Origin: Macrotis lagotis | Lineage: Eukaryota; Chordata; Mammalia; Peramelemorphia; Peramelidae | DNA length: 64,000 bases | NCBI RefSeq assembly: GCF_037893015.1 | Contig: NC_133661.1 | Coordinates: 182,072,508 to 182,136,507, forward strand | Reading direction: 5' to 3' | Part shown: in pieces, positions 43,890 through 57,428 of the stretch | How the letters are laid out: the number at the start of each line of letters is the position of its first letter | Position numbering within the stretch: position 1 is the first letter of the stretch | Program-made: the position numbers and the translations under genes | Notes under the pieces: generated by a model | The model's database searches: none | Seen by the model: only the letters and a program-made list of their open reading frames with translations | What the model was told of the DNA's origin: nothing

Positions 43890-44290
43890 CTCCAACTCAC
43901 TTTTCCACCTTTATCTTACTCTACTTCCGCCCTATACTCCTTGCTACAATCAAAATAGAATGTTGCTGCTCCTCAAACAGGTTACCTGTGGTTGCCTGCC
44001 TCTGCACCCTTGATCATTCTATTCCTTATGTCTTATATGTCAATCCTTTCTAATTACTGAAATCCTGAGTAGGCCAGGTTCAAATACCACCTCCTCCAAG
44101 AAATCTCCCCTGGCCAGAATTCTATCTCTCCCCCTAAGCTCTCATAATATTTTGTTTGTACCTCTCTTAAGGTACTTACCCACTTTATGTTATAATTGTT
44201 TGTGAATATAATATCAACTCCCCATCTAGATTGTAAATCCCTTGAGGGTAGAAGATGGTGTTTTTTAATTAGAGAAGGCCCACAAGATTA
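43890..44290 (+). mobile_element. L2-type LINE 3' end
   Basis: Contains 'ctcctccaagaaatctcccc', 'ctctcataatattttgtttg', 'agattgtaaatcccttgagg', the recognisable order of an L2 3' end in sense orientation. Confidence 0.65.
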
Positions 44291-44475
44291 ATTCATGAAT
44301 GAATGAATGAGAATCTCTTGACCACACATTTAAATATATATATGTAAAATATATATGTTCATATACATATATACATAAATATTCCCAGATATCTGTAATC
44401 ATACATATAATACACAAATGCATTGATACATATATATGTAAGACCATACTATACTTATTTCTACTTATCCTCTGG

Positions 44476-44634
44476 TTTTGGGGGGGGTTAGGTTTTTGAG
44501 AGGCAAACGGGGTTAAGTGGCTTGCCCAAGGCCACACAACTAGGTAATTATTAAGTGTCTGAGACCAGATTTGAACCCAGGTACTCCTGATTCAAAGGCT
44601 GGTACTTTATCCACTATGCCACCTAGCTGCCCCT
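44476..44634 (-). mobile_element. antisense tRNA-derived SINE
   Basis: Begins with a T/G-rich tail and ends 'ccacctagctgcccc'. The flanks share 'atcctctg' followed by T-rich sequence on both sides (left near 44468, right near 44638), a likely target duplication. Confidence 0.85.
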
Positions 44635-44679
44635 AATATCCTCTGTTTTTCTGAAGGTGGATAGTATCTTACTTCATAA

Positions 44680-45470
44680 ATCCAAGTCTTTCTACATTTT
44701 TCTAAATCTACCAACTCATCACTTCCTCCACCATAGCAATATTTCTGTTTATTTCTATTTATACTATCTAATTATTTTAAATTGTCTAAAATAATAGATT
44801 GATATCTGATAGATATATATATATATGTATATATATATAAACTATACTATATATAGGGAAACTACATATAGTTTCTCTTTTGAGAATCCATTTTAGCTTT
44901 AATTTTATCTGAGACCATGATTTCTATCTGTTGTTTTTTTTTACTTAATAAGTTCTACTCCTAATCTTTATTTTGTTTGTGTGTATCTCTCATTATTATA
45001 ACATTTTCTAAAACTCCTTCTCCACAACTGTCCTTTACTTCTACCTACCACTTTGCCCTCCTATTTCTTAACCTATTCCCCTCCAAGAATTCTTCCTTTA
45101 CACACCCTTCTATAGCCCTGCCCTATCCTATTACCTCATCCTCTCATTCAGTATCCTCCCTATCCCTTTACCCTGTTGGGTAGATAAATGTGTATTGTTT
45201 CTTCTTTAAACTATTTCTAATAAGAGTAGGTTTCCAAAACTCCCAGCCCTCTTTCCTCATCTAATTCCTCTTTATCTGTTCTTTCTTTCACACCTCATTT
45301 GTATGAGATAATGACTTTTTTTTAATCTTTGCCTTACCATTTTACTTTTTAGAATCATCATACTCAGTTCTACTCCAATCTTTCTTTTAAACTACCTAAT
45401 TACTGACAGTCTTAGATAAATGGTTTATATTTCCACATGTAAATAAACAATTTGTCCTTATTGAGTCCCT
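44680..45470 (-). mobile_element. LINE-1 relic, antisense
   Basis: The part 44866-45000 reads as the antisense of a marsupial L1 ORF2 segment ('ccattttagctttaatttta', 'tctgagaccatgatttct'). The T/C-rich remainder resembles other antisense L1 sequence. It is interrupted by a TA repeat at 44810-44860 and has no long frame left. Confidence 0.5.
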
Positions 45471-45863
45471 TGTAATTAGTCTATGTTAAAAAAAAATTTT
45501 AAGTTCACATTGCCTAGGTTAAGAACATACTTTTTTAACTAAGCTATGTCAGGCAAGAACTCCTCTGAGGGCTACACTGGGTTAGTCAGTAAGCACTGGC
45601 ATGAGGACAGATATCTACCCTGCCTTTATCCTTTCTACAGATAATTGCCCATCCAGGTCATTTAGTCCTCCATGAATTCAGTCTCAACTATCAAGCCAGA
45701 TAACTGCAAGAATAAATCACCCCACTTTTATACCAGTCTTAATTCTCAGACCAAAAATTACTCTAAATTAAGGTTATAAATTCAACTCTGATCTCCTTTG
45801 ACTCAGCTTGAGGAGGAAGATATCTAAGGCAGGAGAAAAGACTTTTCTTATCCTATTCATGAA

Positions 45864-46150
45864 CATGTCATGCAGTAGATAGAGCAATGGCCTTGGAGTC
45901 AAGAGGACAGAAGTTTGAATCCTACCTCAGATACTTGACTCTTCCTAGCTGTGTGACCCTGATTGCCTTGAATCCAGGGCCATCTCCAGTTGTCCTGATT
46001 CATATCTGGTCACTGGACCCAGATGAGTCTGGAGGAGAAAGTGAGGCTTGTGATTTAGCACAGAACTCCCTCACTCAAATCCAATTCACATGCTTGTCAT
46101 AGCATCACCTTCTTGATGTCATGGTCTTCTTCAAGAATGAAGAACAAATA
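45864..46150 (+). mobile_element. long marsupial SINE, sense
   Basis: A tRNA-like head ('gcagtagatagagcaatggc', 'gaatcctacctcagatac') joined to the long tail 'ggccatctccagttgtcctg', 'ggacccagatgagtctggag', 'caaatccaattcacatgctt', 'gatgtcatggtcttcttcaa'. It is the most complete copy of this family in the window. Confidence 0.7.
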
Positions 46151-46266
46151 TTATTATTATTTCTATATTCCACAAAAATAAAAGACAATAATAATAACCA
46201 TTGACATTTACATAGTTTTCGAAAGTTTGTAAAACACTTTACATTCTTTTTTTTAATTTGACTTTT

Positions 46267-46420
46267 TTGGGTTGTTTTTTTTTGGCAAGGCAAATGGGGT
46301 TAAGTGGCTTGCCCAAGGCCACACAGCTAGGCAATTATTAAGTGTCTGAGACAGGATTTAAACTCAGATACTCCTGACTCCAGGGCCAGTGCTCTATTCA
46401 CTGCACCACCTAGCTGCCCC
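46267..46420 (-). mobile_element. antisense tRNA-derived SINE with 16-bp target duplication
   Basis: Flanked by ttttaatttgactttt at 46251-46266 and 46421-46436. It is inserted into an older antisense MIR (46180-46600) that resumes after it. Confidence 0.92.
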
Positions 46421-47124
46421 TTTTAATTTGACTTTTATGACAACTTTGAGGTAAGTACAATTATTTCCATTTTAAAAAATGAGGGAACTGAGTCTCCAAG
46501 ATGTTGAGTGATTTGTGAAGGATCATACACCTATTAAGTGTCTGAGGGATGATTCAAACGCAGGACTTTCAGACTTCAAGTCTGGCCTTCTCTTCACTAT
46601 AGAAGAGATATAGAAGTTGGAGAGGAGATAGGTAGTGGAGTAGGAGAGTGAGCCAATTGAGTGAGGGTAGAAGAAAGGAGCAAGATAAAAGGCAAGATAT
46701 ATATGAGCCTTCCAGTCTCTCTCTGGTACCACCCTTACCACTATCACCACATCCCATGCCCACCAAACACATACTCACACAATCAGGTAGAGCTAAATAT
46801 TAGCTTTCTTTGTCTGAGAACATGATGGTCTTTCTGCCAAAGACATTCATTGTCTTTCTACTTCATGTTTTAATGATCCCATGAATTTTGCAAAGACAAT
46901 GGGAAGGTTAAAGTCCCTCTAAAACCTGAGAGAAATTCTTAGAAACATAATCTTTTCCACTCTTGCCATGGCAGGAATCTACCCAAGTTTTCATCTCCCC
47001 CTTTTCCCTACCTAATTTATGATAGTGGTCCATTGAACAGAAACTAGGCTAAGGAAGGTCCTACCAGAGAGGGACCCCACATTCCTTCTTAGGTCATAAA
47101 GAATCCCCATGAAACTCACAGTGT

Positions 47125-47560
47125 CATTTTTATTCATTCAATAAATATTTCTTAGGGACCTGTTGTGTAATTGGCACTGTAGTAAGCAATACAGAAAAAA
47201 AAAAAGGTGGCAGTCCCTGCCTTCAAGGAGCTTACAGTCTAATGGAGGAAACAAAATTCCATCAAATATATACAAAGCAAGTGATGTACAATATTACTAG
47301 GAATTGATTAAAAGAGGAAAAACACTGGAAATAAGAGGAGTTGGAGAAGGCTTCCAATAGAAGATAGGATTGTAGTTGGGACTTAAAGAAAGCCGAGGGC
47401 AATAGTCACTGGGGAGGAGGGAGAGCATTCCAGGCATAGGGTACCGACAGAGAAAAAGCCTTGAGCCAAGAGATAGCATCTTGCTTGTAATCACAGGACC
47501 TAAGAGTTATGTACAGAGTACTCAAGATCCCTAAGGCCAAGGGGAATTATGCTACCAAAG
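47125..47560 (+). mobile_element. dispersed marsupial repeat, unassigned family
   Basis: The 5' portion of the long element also seen at 16515 and 54225: 'ttcattcaataaatatttct', 'ccctgccttcaaggagctta', 'ggagagcattccaggcatag', 'agaaaaagccttgagccaag'. Confidence 0.5.
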
Positions 47561-47940
47561 GGGAGAAAATTTAGGCTAGAGTGAGCTGGAAGTCTGTTCT
47601 AAGGAGGAGTAAATTGCCACTCTAAGTATGGGAAAAACGTTAACAGACAGTACTATCTGTTCATGTCTATATTTAGTACAGTCCGGGTAAATCCCATCCA
47701 AATCTAACCCCAGATCCACCCTGTTCTTAATTTATCATTTAAGGACATCCCCTAAATCAAACTGTTAAAAAAAAAAAAAGCCTTTAGTTTCTCTGCCCCA
47801 ATGTATGCGTAGCTAGCTTACATCATGGTGCTACTGAGTTCACTAATTCCCAAGGCCCATGACCTACAAAATGACACAACACCTTCCATCTCCAGAAGAA
47901 GGAAAGGCTAGACACACGTAGCCTAGACTCCACCTCTTAG

Positions 47941-48190
47941 ATTGTTGGGGTTTGTCCTTTGTTCTGGAAGAGGACCATGACATCAGGGAGGTGATGCCAT
48001 GACATGCAAGTGAATTAGATTAAAGTGAGGGAGGGCTGTGCAAAGTCACCAGACTCACTTTGTAGTCATTGGTTGAATTCCATATGGGCCAGTTAACTTC
48101 ATCATCCTGTTTCCCAATCACAGACTACAAATCTAACCTGGCTAAGTATCTGGCAGTCACCTCACTGGTCACAAAGCCTAGCATGAGAAT
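47941..48190 (-). mobile_element. long marsupial SINE, antisense
   Basis: Contains 'ggaagaggaccatgacatca', 'gatgccatgacatgcaag', 'gagggctgtgcaaagtcacc', matching the reverse complement of the tail of 45864-46150. Confidence 0.65.
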
Positions 48191-48808
48191 ATAACTAGAT
48201 CCATGCAAACCCCTCACCACTCCTGGGCTAAGAAAACTCATGCATACACTTTACTTGTGAAGAGCCAAGAGGTTCTTCTTCATGTAGGAAACATGGTGGT
48301 CCCCCCCCTTTTTTTTTAATTTTTTTAAAGCAGGAAAAAAAAAGAAAATTTTAAAAGGGAAGAGAGAAGGTGAAGAGGGAATTGTTGATTAATGTAATGG
48401 CAGAAAAAAGGAACTATGCAGATGGCTTTGTGGTGCCCCTTTTTTCCCCATTTAAAATTTTCATGGACACAGGATGACTTTCCATTCTCCATTTTCCATT
48501 CTCAGAACCTCACCCAGGCTCAAAAATAGCTCTCAGATCTTCCAAAAGACCATTTGAGCCCTCTGTACCTGAGAGTCCCATTTCTGCTCTCCAAAAGGTG
48601 TTGAACAAGGTAGGGCGAGGATATGGGGCAAGTCCAGACTGGCTGAGGAATTTAAGAGTTTGAGAACTGGCCTACTTCCAGTCCTGGAACAGCTAAATCT
48701 GTTACAAACTATTACAACTTCAAATACTCTTTGGGTGAGGATCTGTGTAAATTTAATCTTAAGGTCGGTCACTTCCACCTGATACACAATAACTTCCTTC
48801 ACTTTAGC

Positions 48809-48990
48809 CAGGCTTCTTAACCCAGGATCCATAAAATTGGTTTAAAGAAAATGATCACTATTTCAATAGAATTGATTTCCTTTGTTTTCCTGTATTTTAT
48901 TTTGTGCATTTAAAAACATTATTCTGAGAAGGGGTTCAGAAGCTTCAACCAGACTACCAAAAGGTCTGTGACACAGAACAGGTAAAGACT
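48809..48990 (+). mobile_element. hAT-type relic
   Basis: 'caggcttcttaacccagg' at the left, 'aaacattattctgagaaggg' inside, 'gtaaagacttcctg' at the right. Shared 'ctttag' beside both ends is consistent with an 8-bp duplication. Same family as 17619-18317. Confidence 0.55.
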
Positions 48991-49770
48991 TCCTGCTTTA
49001 GGATATGGATTTGGTCACACAAACCAAAGTCCACTTTATAATCTTTACCATGAAAGCATCTAGGAGTGGGAATCACTATCTTGAGAAATGCCATTGGTGA
49101 AGAAAGAAGCCAGTTCTTTGGGTCAACTGATAAGAGCAGAGAGGGAAGTAGAAGTCCAACTGAATAAAGGGAAAGGAAAGAGAAAAGATGAACCAAAGAA
49201 ATACAGAAAAGAGAAGTTGGAAGGAAATAGATGAGAAAAGAAAGAGCCCCCGGGAGGATAGAAGTGGGACAGGGCATAAAAATCTCAATAAGTGACTATT
49301 TCTGACTCTACATAATCTGGTAGGAAAGAAAGAAGGGAGCCAGAGCCAGCAAAGGAAGGGAAAACAGCCGTGGCAGCAGGAGCGGTTTGGCCAGAGGGGG
49401 ACTGGAGCTGTAACTCAACACCCTTCTTTAGAGAAATCTGTCCTCCTTTCTCCTCCTCCTCCTCCTCCTTCCCCTTTCTCCCTCCCTCTCTGTCTCTCTC
49501 CCGCCCTCTTTTCTTCCCTCGTCTCTTAATCCTCAGGACTGACTCCTAGAACAGAGAAAGGGAGAGCTAATGAACCAGAGAGAAGAACTCAACTAAGAAG
49601 GAAAGACAGGGATTCTGAGGAAAGGAAGCAAGTGAGGCAGAAAGAAAGGAGGGAAGGGGAGAAGACAAGAGGGGGGTGGAGCATGGCCTTCAAGGAGGAT
49701 TGGGCTGTCCCCATCTAAGGTCTCCTCCTCCCACCCCCCCCATCTCTCCTCCCTGCCACAGGGACGTGGA

Positions 49771-49772
<2 letters not shown>

Positions 49773-49831
<59 letters not shown>

Positions 49832-49836
49832 TGTGT
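49773..49836. repeat. (TG)n microsatellite
   Basis: About 30 TG units roughly 0.9 kb upstream of the candidate EFS promoter. Confidence 0.95.
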
Positions 49837-50579
49837 CTTTCCTGGAGGATCCCACATGAACCAACCTCCGCCCAGACATCAGGACACCTCTCTGGTATTT
49901 TTGTTCTTCCTTCGCCGGTTGCTGTTCTTTTCTTTAGCAGAAACACTTTGGAGTTTGGGATGAACTGTCCCCAGAGCTCTGGCCCTCAAGGAAATCAGAT
50001 ACTGAACCCTGACTCTGACAGGAAGGAGAATCACTGCTAAGAGTGAATGGGAGATCTTCGGAGGTGGCAGAGTGGAGGGGGAGCGGGCAGGGGTACATGG
50101 ATTGATGATTGTGAGGTTCGGGGGTATTTGGTTGCCAGCTGGCCATGAGGATGGTGTTTAAGATTGGAAGGAAGTTTGTAAAGTCGGACCACTGTGACCA
50201 TGTCTATTTGACCCAGAGAGTGAGGTGGTAAGTGTGCCCCAGTCCCTGTGAATTTGTGTTTGTGTATGTGAAAGGGCAAGTGCCAAGCCAACCTGCATTC
50301 CTTAAGTCTCTGTCATTTATTGGGGCACAAGGTGGGCTGACCTGAGTGAGTAGAGTGTGTTAGGATGAGCTTGGGCTCCTGAGATGGAATTTTCTATGCC
50401 TGTCTGAGGGGGACATTCAATCACTCAAGGAACTCTTTGGAATTTGGGATCATCCAAATCTTCTAGTTCCCCCCCCACCCCAACCCCCATTTTTTGTGAG
50501 GTCCCTGGCTGTGGTTCTAGAAGGATTTCGCAATCTCCAGAGAGTCTGAAGCTCCTTGGCTCTCACTCTTTGGATCCCT

Positions 50580-50581
<2 letters not shown>

Positions 50582-50633
<52 letters not shown>
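50582..50633. repeat. (CT)26 microsatellite
   Basis: Perfect CT tract ending 77 bases before the candidate EFS TATA box. On the other strand it is a GA tract, a possible GAGA-type or triplex-forming promoter element. Confidence 0.95.
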
Positions 50634-50635
<2 letters not shown>

Positions 50636-50709
50636 CCAGCTTTTCCATTCCCGCCATCCCTCCCATCCCTCTCCCAGGGCTGTTGTAAACCACATCCCTG
50701 AGAAACTTT

Positions 50710-50716
50710 TATAAAA
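50710..50716 (+). promoter_or_regulatory. EFS: EFS candidate TATA box
   Basis: TATAAAA within 'cttttataaaag', about 560 bases before the EFS start codon. If used, transcription would begin near 50740, giving a 5' UTR of about 530 bases in the first exon. Short GC-rich stretches follow at 50800-50890. An alternative upstream start cannot be excluded. Confidence 0.4.
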
Positions 50717-51268
50717 GTTCCTCTGCCCTCAGGTGCCAAGAGCAGGCCTGGTTCAAATTTAGCTACCTACCCAGCCAAACAACCCAAGGATCCTCCCCAC
50801 CCTGAGCCCTGCCCCTGGAGTGGCCTCGGAGACAGGAGCTGCGCCCAACCCTCGCTTCTCGTCCTTTGCTAACTGCGGCCCCAGAGCCTCCCCCAGCTCT
50901 CTGACATGTGGTATGGACGCCAGGAATCAAGCTTCATGAGCCAGGGTCTTAGGGACCCTTTCCCTTGACTCTCCACCTCCAAGGCAGTGTTGGGGGGTAA
51001 GAAGTTGTTGGCACCCTTGAAGAAATCTCAGCCCTGCACTGGTCCAAAGGGCACCCTCTCAGGTCAGGGGCTTGCTGGGTCTGCTTTCTCCTCCTCCCAC
51101 CTCAGCTCCGGCCACTGCTCAGCCTCCCCAGACTGGGGACCACCTCTCCCCATGTGAAGGGGCTGGCACTGGGGCCCAGATCATCATGTTGGGAGCCTCC
51201 TGCTGAAGTCTGCTCAGAACCCAAAGCCAGTCCCAAAGAAGAGGAGGAAAGGGCAGGCAACTGGGACC

Positions 51269-54200
51269 ATGGCTGTGTCGGTGAGTCCTAGTCTGGGGTG
51301 ACAAGAGCAGGGGATGTTTGGGAAGAAGAGAGAAAAATTCTAAAGCCTCTTCTAGTTTTCTTTTCTTTTTCCTCTTTCTGCCCTTTGTGCTTCTGGTCAT
51401 TCCCTCACCCCATCCCCCTTTTACTTCTGCCCCTTTCGTTTTCTCTGTGTCTTCCTGGCTTTTTTTAAGTTTCTCTCTCCTGCTGCCCTTCCTTTTCTTT
51501 TATGCCTCCTTTTCTTTCTTTTTTGGTCTCTCCCTCCCCCACCCCCCCCACACTTGTGTTCCTCTACTTTTCTTCCCTGAGATGGCTCCTGTGATGTGTG
51601 GGGAGAGAGAGGGCAAAGGATGAAGGCAAAAATCCTTCGGGCTTTTTTTAGGAACAGGACAGATGGCCAGTGGCAGCTCCCAAAGAACAGAGCATTGGGA
51701 AGTCGGGGAAAGGGAGGAGGGGAGGGGGGCAACCTGCAGAGACAGAGTAAAAACTGAGGGAGTAAAGGGGGACCTGAAGGACTCCCACTGGGAGGGAAGA
51801 AAGTGAAAGGAGCAAATGGACAGGAGGCAAGAGAAGGAGCCTAAAAGAAAGAAAAACAGGGGTGAGGGAGAGAGATGATGTCAGTAGAGCCTCAGGCCAC
51901 TTTCCAGGGACTGGAGGTTGGGGACAAAGGGAGGAGACAGCTGGCAGAATGGGATTTCGGGAGGGGGGACTCTCAGGGAGCACATGGCTGTTTGCCACCC
52001 CCCATTAAACAAGCCTCCTAGGCGGGGTGTGCAGAGAGGGAGCTATTCCCCACAAGTCAGCTGGGGGGGACCCAATAGGGGGGCAGGGAGAGCAAGGGAA
52101 ACCCCACCCCTTCATCAACCAATCAATCAGCAATTATATATTGTTCCCAGTACTGGGCTTCATCCCCACTGGCCAGATTCCAGAGGGTGAAAGACTCTCG
52201 TCTTCTGCCCTGCCCCAAGCCTCTATCCAAATATAAAAAAGCCCCTCCTTTCTCTCTGGAGACCCCTATATTCTGAAATCAATTCTGTAGCTTTTCCAGT
52301 GCCCTTTCACCAGAACCTCCCCCACCAATCCAGAGATATTTTGAGTAAATTTTTTATTAAAAGTAGTGCCCAGGGAGGACATAGTCTTGGTCCTAGTCTT
52401 GGCCCCATTTTCCTGAGCCCTGGGAAACTAGGGAAAGTTGGAGAGCCTCTGGATCTCTGCGCCAGGCAAGGGCCCTACCAAAAGCATCAGAGGATCCTTC
52501 CATCTATGATCAATGCAGAGCCATCAGGTCAGAAGCCAGTGCCCTCCAATCCACCAAGGAAAGTCTTCTCAGGCTCTAAAGATAAAAGACTCCTAGGATC
52601 CACTCTTGGGTTACTCCATGGCCCTTCTCCTTTTAAAATTTTATTTTCTTGATTTGTAAAGTGGAGAAAAGAATTCAAATATCTTATGTGAGCTTCACAA
52701 TAACCCTGGAAGTGGTTTAGTCAACTTTACAGCTGAGTAAACTGAGGCAGGCAGAAGTGACTTGTTCAGGGTCAAACAGTTAATTGTGTCTGAGTTTCAG
52801 ATCTGATCTTGTCTTCCTGACTCCTGACCCAGGGCTCTGTACATTAGGACACCAAGCTGCTTCCTGTACACTAGATCACACGTGAAGTCAGAAGCCCTAG
52901 GTCAAAAACCTGATTCTACATTTTTTATCTATTTGATCATGAGCAAACTGATTAGCCTCTCATGGATAGATGCTATATAGGAATTGAGTTAAGCTTTGAT
53001 TCTTCCCAATCTGTATGGGGAGAATATTTCTATTTTTGTTCTTATTATATCTTTGAAGTAAATATTTCTTTTTAAGATCTAATCTTTGAAGTGGAACTTG
53101 GGTGCTTGGACCCCTAAAATTGGAAGAATTTAGTAGTCAATGACAGGGATGAGAGGGGGCCCTAACCCCTTTAAGAGTACCCTAGAATCCTAGGTTAGAG
53201 GTGAAAAGTAAAATACCTGGCTCTCAGACAGCAGGGGGGCCACAGAATCGATCATATACTGGGAGTGATGATACTTAGGCTACCATTTCACAGGACTGTT
53301 ATAGGAATCTGGATTAAATTCTGGTTTAGTTAGTTATCCAGGTGATCTTGAGAACCTTTGCTTAATCTTACTAAGCCTCAGTTTCCTCATCTGTAAAATA
53401 GGGAGTTTGAACTAGAAGATGACTATTTCAGTGCTAATTCCTATGGTCTTATATGTAAGTTTATCATTACTATTTTCATGAGAAGATTCAAATAGATTCT
53501 GCCTAGTTTGAAGGAGAATATTGGTAATAAAATCCTTTCTCCCTTCCTCTCTTTCCTCCCCTACCAAGGCCCAGCTGGCCAGGGCCCTCTATGACAACAC
53601 AGCAGAATCTCCAGAGGAACTGTCCTTCAAACGTGGGGATGTACTCCGAGTGCTACAAGGGGAGGGGGCTGGGGGGCTGCAGGGTTGGTGTCTCTGCTCC
53701 CTCCATGGTCAGCAAGGGATCGTGCCTGCTAACAGAGTGAAGCTTCTGCCCACTGGCCCCAGCCCTGAGGCCAACCTTTACCAGGTGCCTCCTCCTCACC
53801 AGAGCACATTGGATCCAGTGCTTGGACCTGGTCACGTGGAACAGGAGGTAAATCCAAGGCTAGAAGATGACTTTCCTCCCTCCTCAACCTTAGCTTGAAG
53901 ACCTAAACCAATCCATTCCCTTGGACCTTCCCAGGCAGTGCCCCAAGTTCTGTCTATATCATGCCCTCCCTGATCCCCAAAATTTAAAATGCTCTTTCCT
54001 TACACGCCTTCACTCCCCATCTTACTTACACTCTTTTCTCTGACTTGCACTAATTTCTTTAGCTTCCCCTATCAGACTGAAGACATAGAGAGTATGGTAG
54101 TATGATAGAAAGAGTATTGAGAACCAACAGAACACAGCTCTGACACATTAGCTGTGTGATCTGGGGAAAGTCAACTAATCTCAATGGCCTTGGTTTCTTC

Positions 54201-57200
54201 TTTTGTAAAATGAGGAGACAGTTGGTCAATAAAACATTTATTCAAATCAACTATTGTCAGGCTATATGCTAAGCAATGTGGATTTAAAAAGTGCCTGCCT
54301 TCAAGTTGCTTACACTCTAATAAGTGAGATGACAAACAAATCAATATTTACTAACAAGCTAGATTGAGGAATATGAATAGGAAATGATTAAGGGAGGAAA
54401 AGCAGTAGGATCAAGAGGTGCTAGGAAAGGCATTCTGTAGAAGACTTATTAGTTAGGATTTAAAGAAGCCAGGAAAGTCAAAGAAGATGGAGATGAGAGA
54501 GGATCCTGGGAATAAGGGACAGCCTTGACCAACAGCTTGGCTATGGGGTGTGAGAGAGAAGGGCAACTTCTAGGTTGTGAGTCTGAGGGACCAGAAGGAT
54601 GGTGGTGCCCTTGTCTGTATAGGGAAGTTAGGGGGTGGCTGGAGGGTTTATCAGAGGAGATGATGATTTCATTTTTGGACATGCTGAGTTTTAGAAAACC
54701 AACCCCATCACTTTATAGGTAAGTAAATTGAGGACTTGGAAGGTTAAATGAATTACATAAGATAGCAAAGGGTTTTGAAGGCAGCTTCTCTTACTTGCTG
54801 CACCCTGGCTCTTTATACTATTTGACTTGAGACCATAGTATAATTTCCTTATTCCCTACCCTACAAGTCCTGTTGACTCATGCCATACCTGCCATTCATT
54901 TAGGTATATGTGATACCCCCACCACCTCGACCCTGTTCTGCCCCAAGACCCTCATCTGGATCCTGCCCATCATCCCCAGATTCCATCTACAAAGTCCCCA
55001 GAAGCAGTGGGACACAAGTAGATGCCCCTGGAGATACTCAAGAGGTAAGGATGAAGAAATTAGAAAACTGGAGGGCAGTTAGGTGGTACAGTCGATAGGA
55101 CAGCTGGAGACAGGAGGACTCTATTTCAAATCCTGCCTCAAACAGCTGTGTGACCTTGGGCAAGTCACTTAACCCCATTGCCTCCCCTACAAACACACAA
55201 AATAACAAACCAACCATCAAAAAAGCTAGAAAACTGGGGGACTGCCTAAGGAGAAGTACAGGAATAGCACTGGGAAGGGAAGGAAGGGAACATGGGATAG
55301 GGAGAAGGTTATCTGCCTAAGTTTGAAGACTGCAAGGATATTTCTTAGAGATGGAGCCAGAGAGAGTACAAAGCCTTGTTCTGAGTCTCACTGATCCTAG
55401 CTCTTTTTCTCCTTTCAGGTTTATGATGTACCCCCCACTGCACTTCGAATTCCCCCCAATGATCCCTATGATTCCCCATTTCCTTTTCCCCGTCCCCTAG
55501 CCCGAGCATCCACTCAGCTCTCTGGGGGAGATGATGCTCCCTATGATGTACCCCCAGCGCTGAAGCCATCTCCTGAACCTGACCTGGAGTGGGAAGGGGG
55601 CCGGGAACCAGAGCCTCCCCTCTATGCAGCCCCCTCCAACCTGAAGCGGGCATCAGCCTTGCTCAATTTGTACGAGGCACCAGAAGAGCTTCTGGCAGAG
55701 GGCACTTCCACCAGCAGTGATGAAGCTATCTATGATGTGCCCCTGCTCGGCCCTGAGGAACCACTGCCTTCTGGACCTCCTAGTCCCCCTGTCTCCAATC
55801 CTGCCCCGAATGATCTAGAGACCCTTGCCCTGCTCCTGGCCCGGAGTCCACCTCCACCTCCTCGGCCCAGGCTCCCCTCTACTGAGAGTCTATCCCGCCG
55901 TCCATTGCCTGCCCTGCCTGTCCAGGAACTCTCGGTCCCATCTCCCGTCCCTTCTCCTGCCTCTGGCCGAAAAGGCAGCATCCAGGATCGACCACTGCCC
56001 CCACCACCTCCCCGCCTGCCCAGCTACATGGGACTCAAAATTGAGGGAGATGAGGAAGGACGAGGGGGTGATGCAGGGGCAGGGACTACAGACCACCACA
56101 ATGAGTATGAGGGCATCCCTCTGGGCGAGGAGTATGACTACGTTCATCTCAAGGTGAGCACAACCTCCAAGCACTGATCCTTCACTGTTCAAATGTTCAG
56201 ATCTCAAAAGAAACAGAAAAATAAGGAAGTAAAGTGGAAGTAACAGTCAGAAAATTCTCTTAGATTCTTAGTGACATTTCATTGGTGGATTGTTTTTTCC
56301 TTAGGGAGTTTAGGGAGAAGAATTGATTTCATCAGTTTAGAGAACTTCCAACTCACCACCCCCAGTGACAGATTTGTGCCTAGAAAGCTGAGTTTAATAG
56401 GTTTATCCCATGGTCATCCCATAGGTATGGAAACACTTGACTCCAAAACTAGTTTTCTATCCATTGCACCATGTAACCTCTCTGTAGACTCTGCCTAGTT
56501 CTAGGGGTCACCTCTGTTGCCAAGTTTCAGCTCTTGAGCCCTAAATGTCCTAATCCAATACTGTAATTTTCATCCAAATATCAAATTTCTGTCCCTAAAT
56601 TCAACCTGTGCCCCATTAACACTTCTGACCTACCTTTCTGGGACACAGGGAAAGCATCTTATGGAACCTTAGATAATCACTTCATTTTCTCTGGATTTTT
56701 TTTCCTCATTTCTAAAATGGGGGGGACGGGGTAGTGAAGGGAAAGATGGTGGGGTTGGAGGAAGTAATAAGGATTAGATGAGTTCTAAGATCTCTTCCAG
56801 ATTTAAATGGATCTTATGCCTCCGAATCATTCTAGGAAAAAATTGTCAGATGATGCAAATCCTCATCATTTATGTAAGGTGCTTTGCACAACCTTAAGGC
56901 AAATGATGATGCTGTAAAAACTAAAAGAAAGGGGTAAACTAGTCAGCTCGACAGTCTAAGGAAGGAATAAAGGACCTAATCAGACTTCCCCTCCCCCCTT
57001 CACTGACACACTGGGTCCCCTCCTGCAGGGGATGGAAAGAATCCAAGGGTCTGATCCTCTGGATGGGGCTACACCTGGGGACCCTGAGTCGATGATGCTT
57101 CGAGAGAGGCTGCTACCAGAAGAGCAGGTAAAATGCTCCTGGGTGTGAGTAGGGAGCCTTGGGAGACTCCTGGGGAAGGGGGTAATAATTTGGAAAAGGA

Positions 57201-57368
57201 AACCAAAGCTCAAGGAGAAAATTAAAATTTCAAGGGAAAGATTGAAAACTCTGGGGGTAGCCAGGTGGCACATTGGACCTGGAATCAGGAGGACCTGAAT
57301 TCAAATCTGACCTCAGATGCTTAATAATTGCCTAGCTGTGTGGCCTTGGGCAAGCCACTTAACTCCCT

Positions 57369-57428
<60 letters not shown>

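Noticed and set aside
36961-49700. A hidden gene between IL25 and EFS
   Set aside because: Only repeats and short frames were found; no set of exons with agreeing phases or a known domain could be assembled by eye.
49593-49963. Frames with His-Thr or Cys-Val repeats
   Set aside because: Translation of a (TG)n microsatellite; no independent evidence of coding.
55730-56207. Alternative frames across the large EFS exon
   Set aside because: The frame with the YDVP motifs and splice agreement is the real one; the others are composition-driven shadows of Pro-rich codons.
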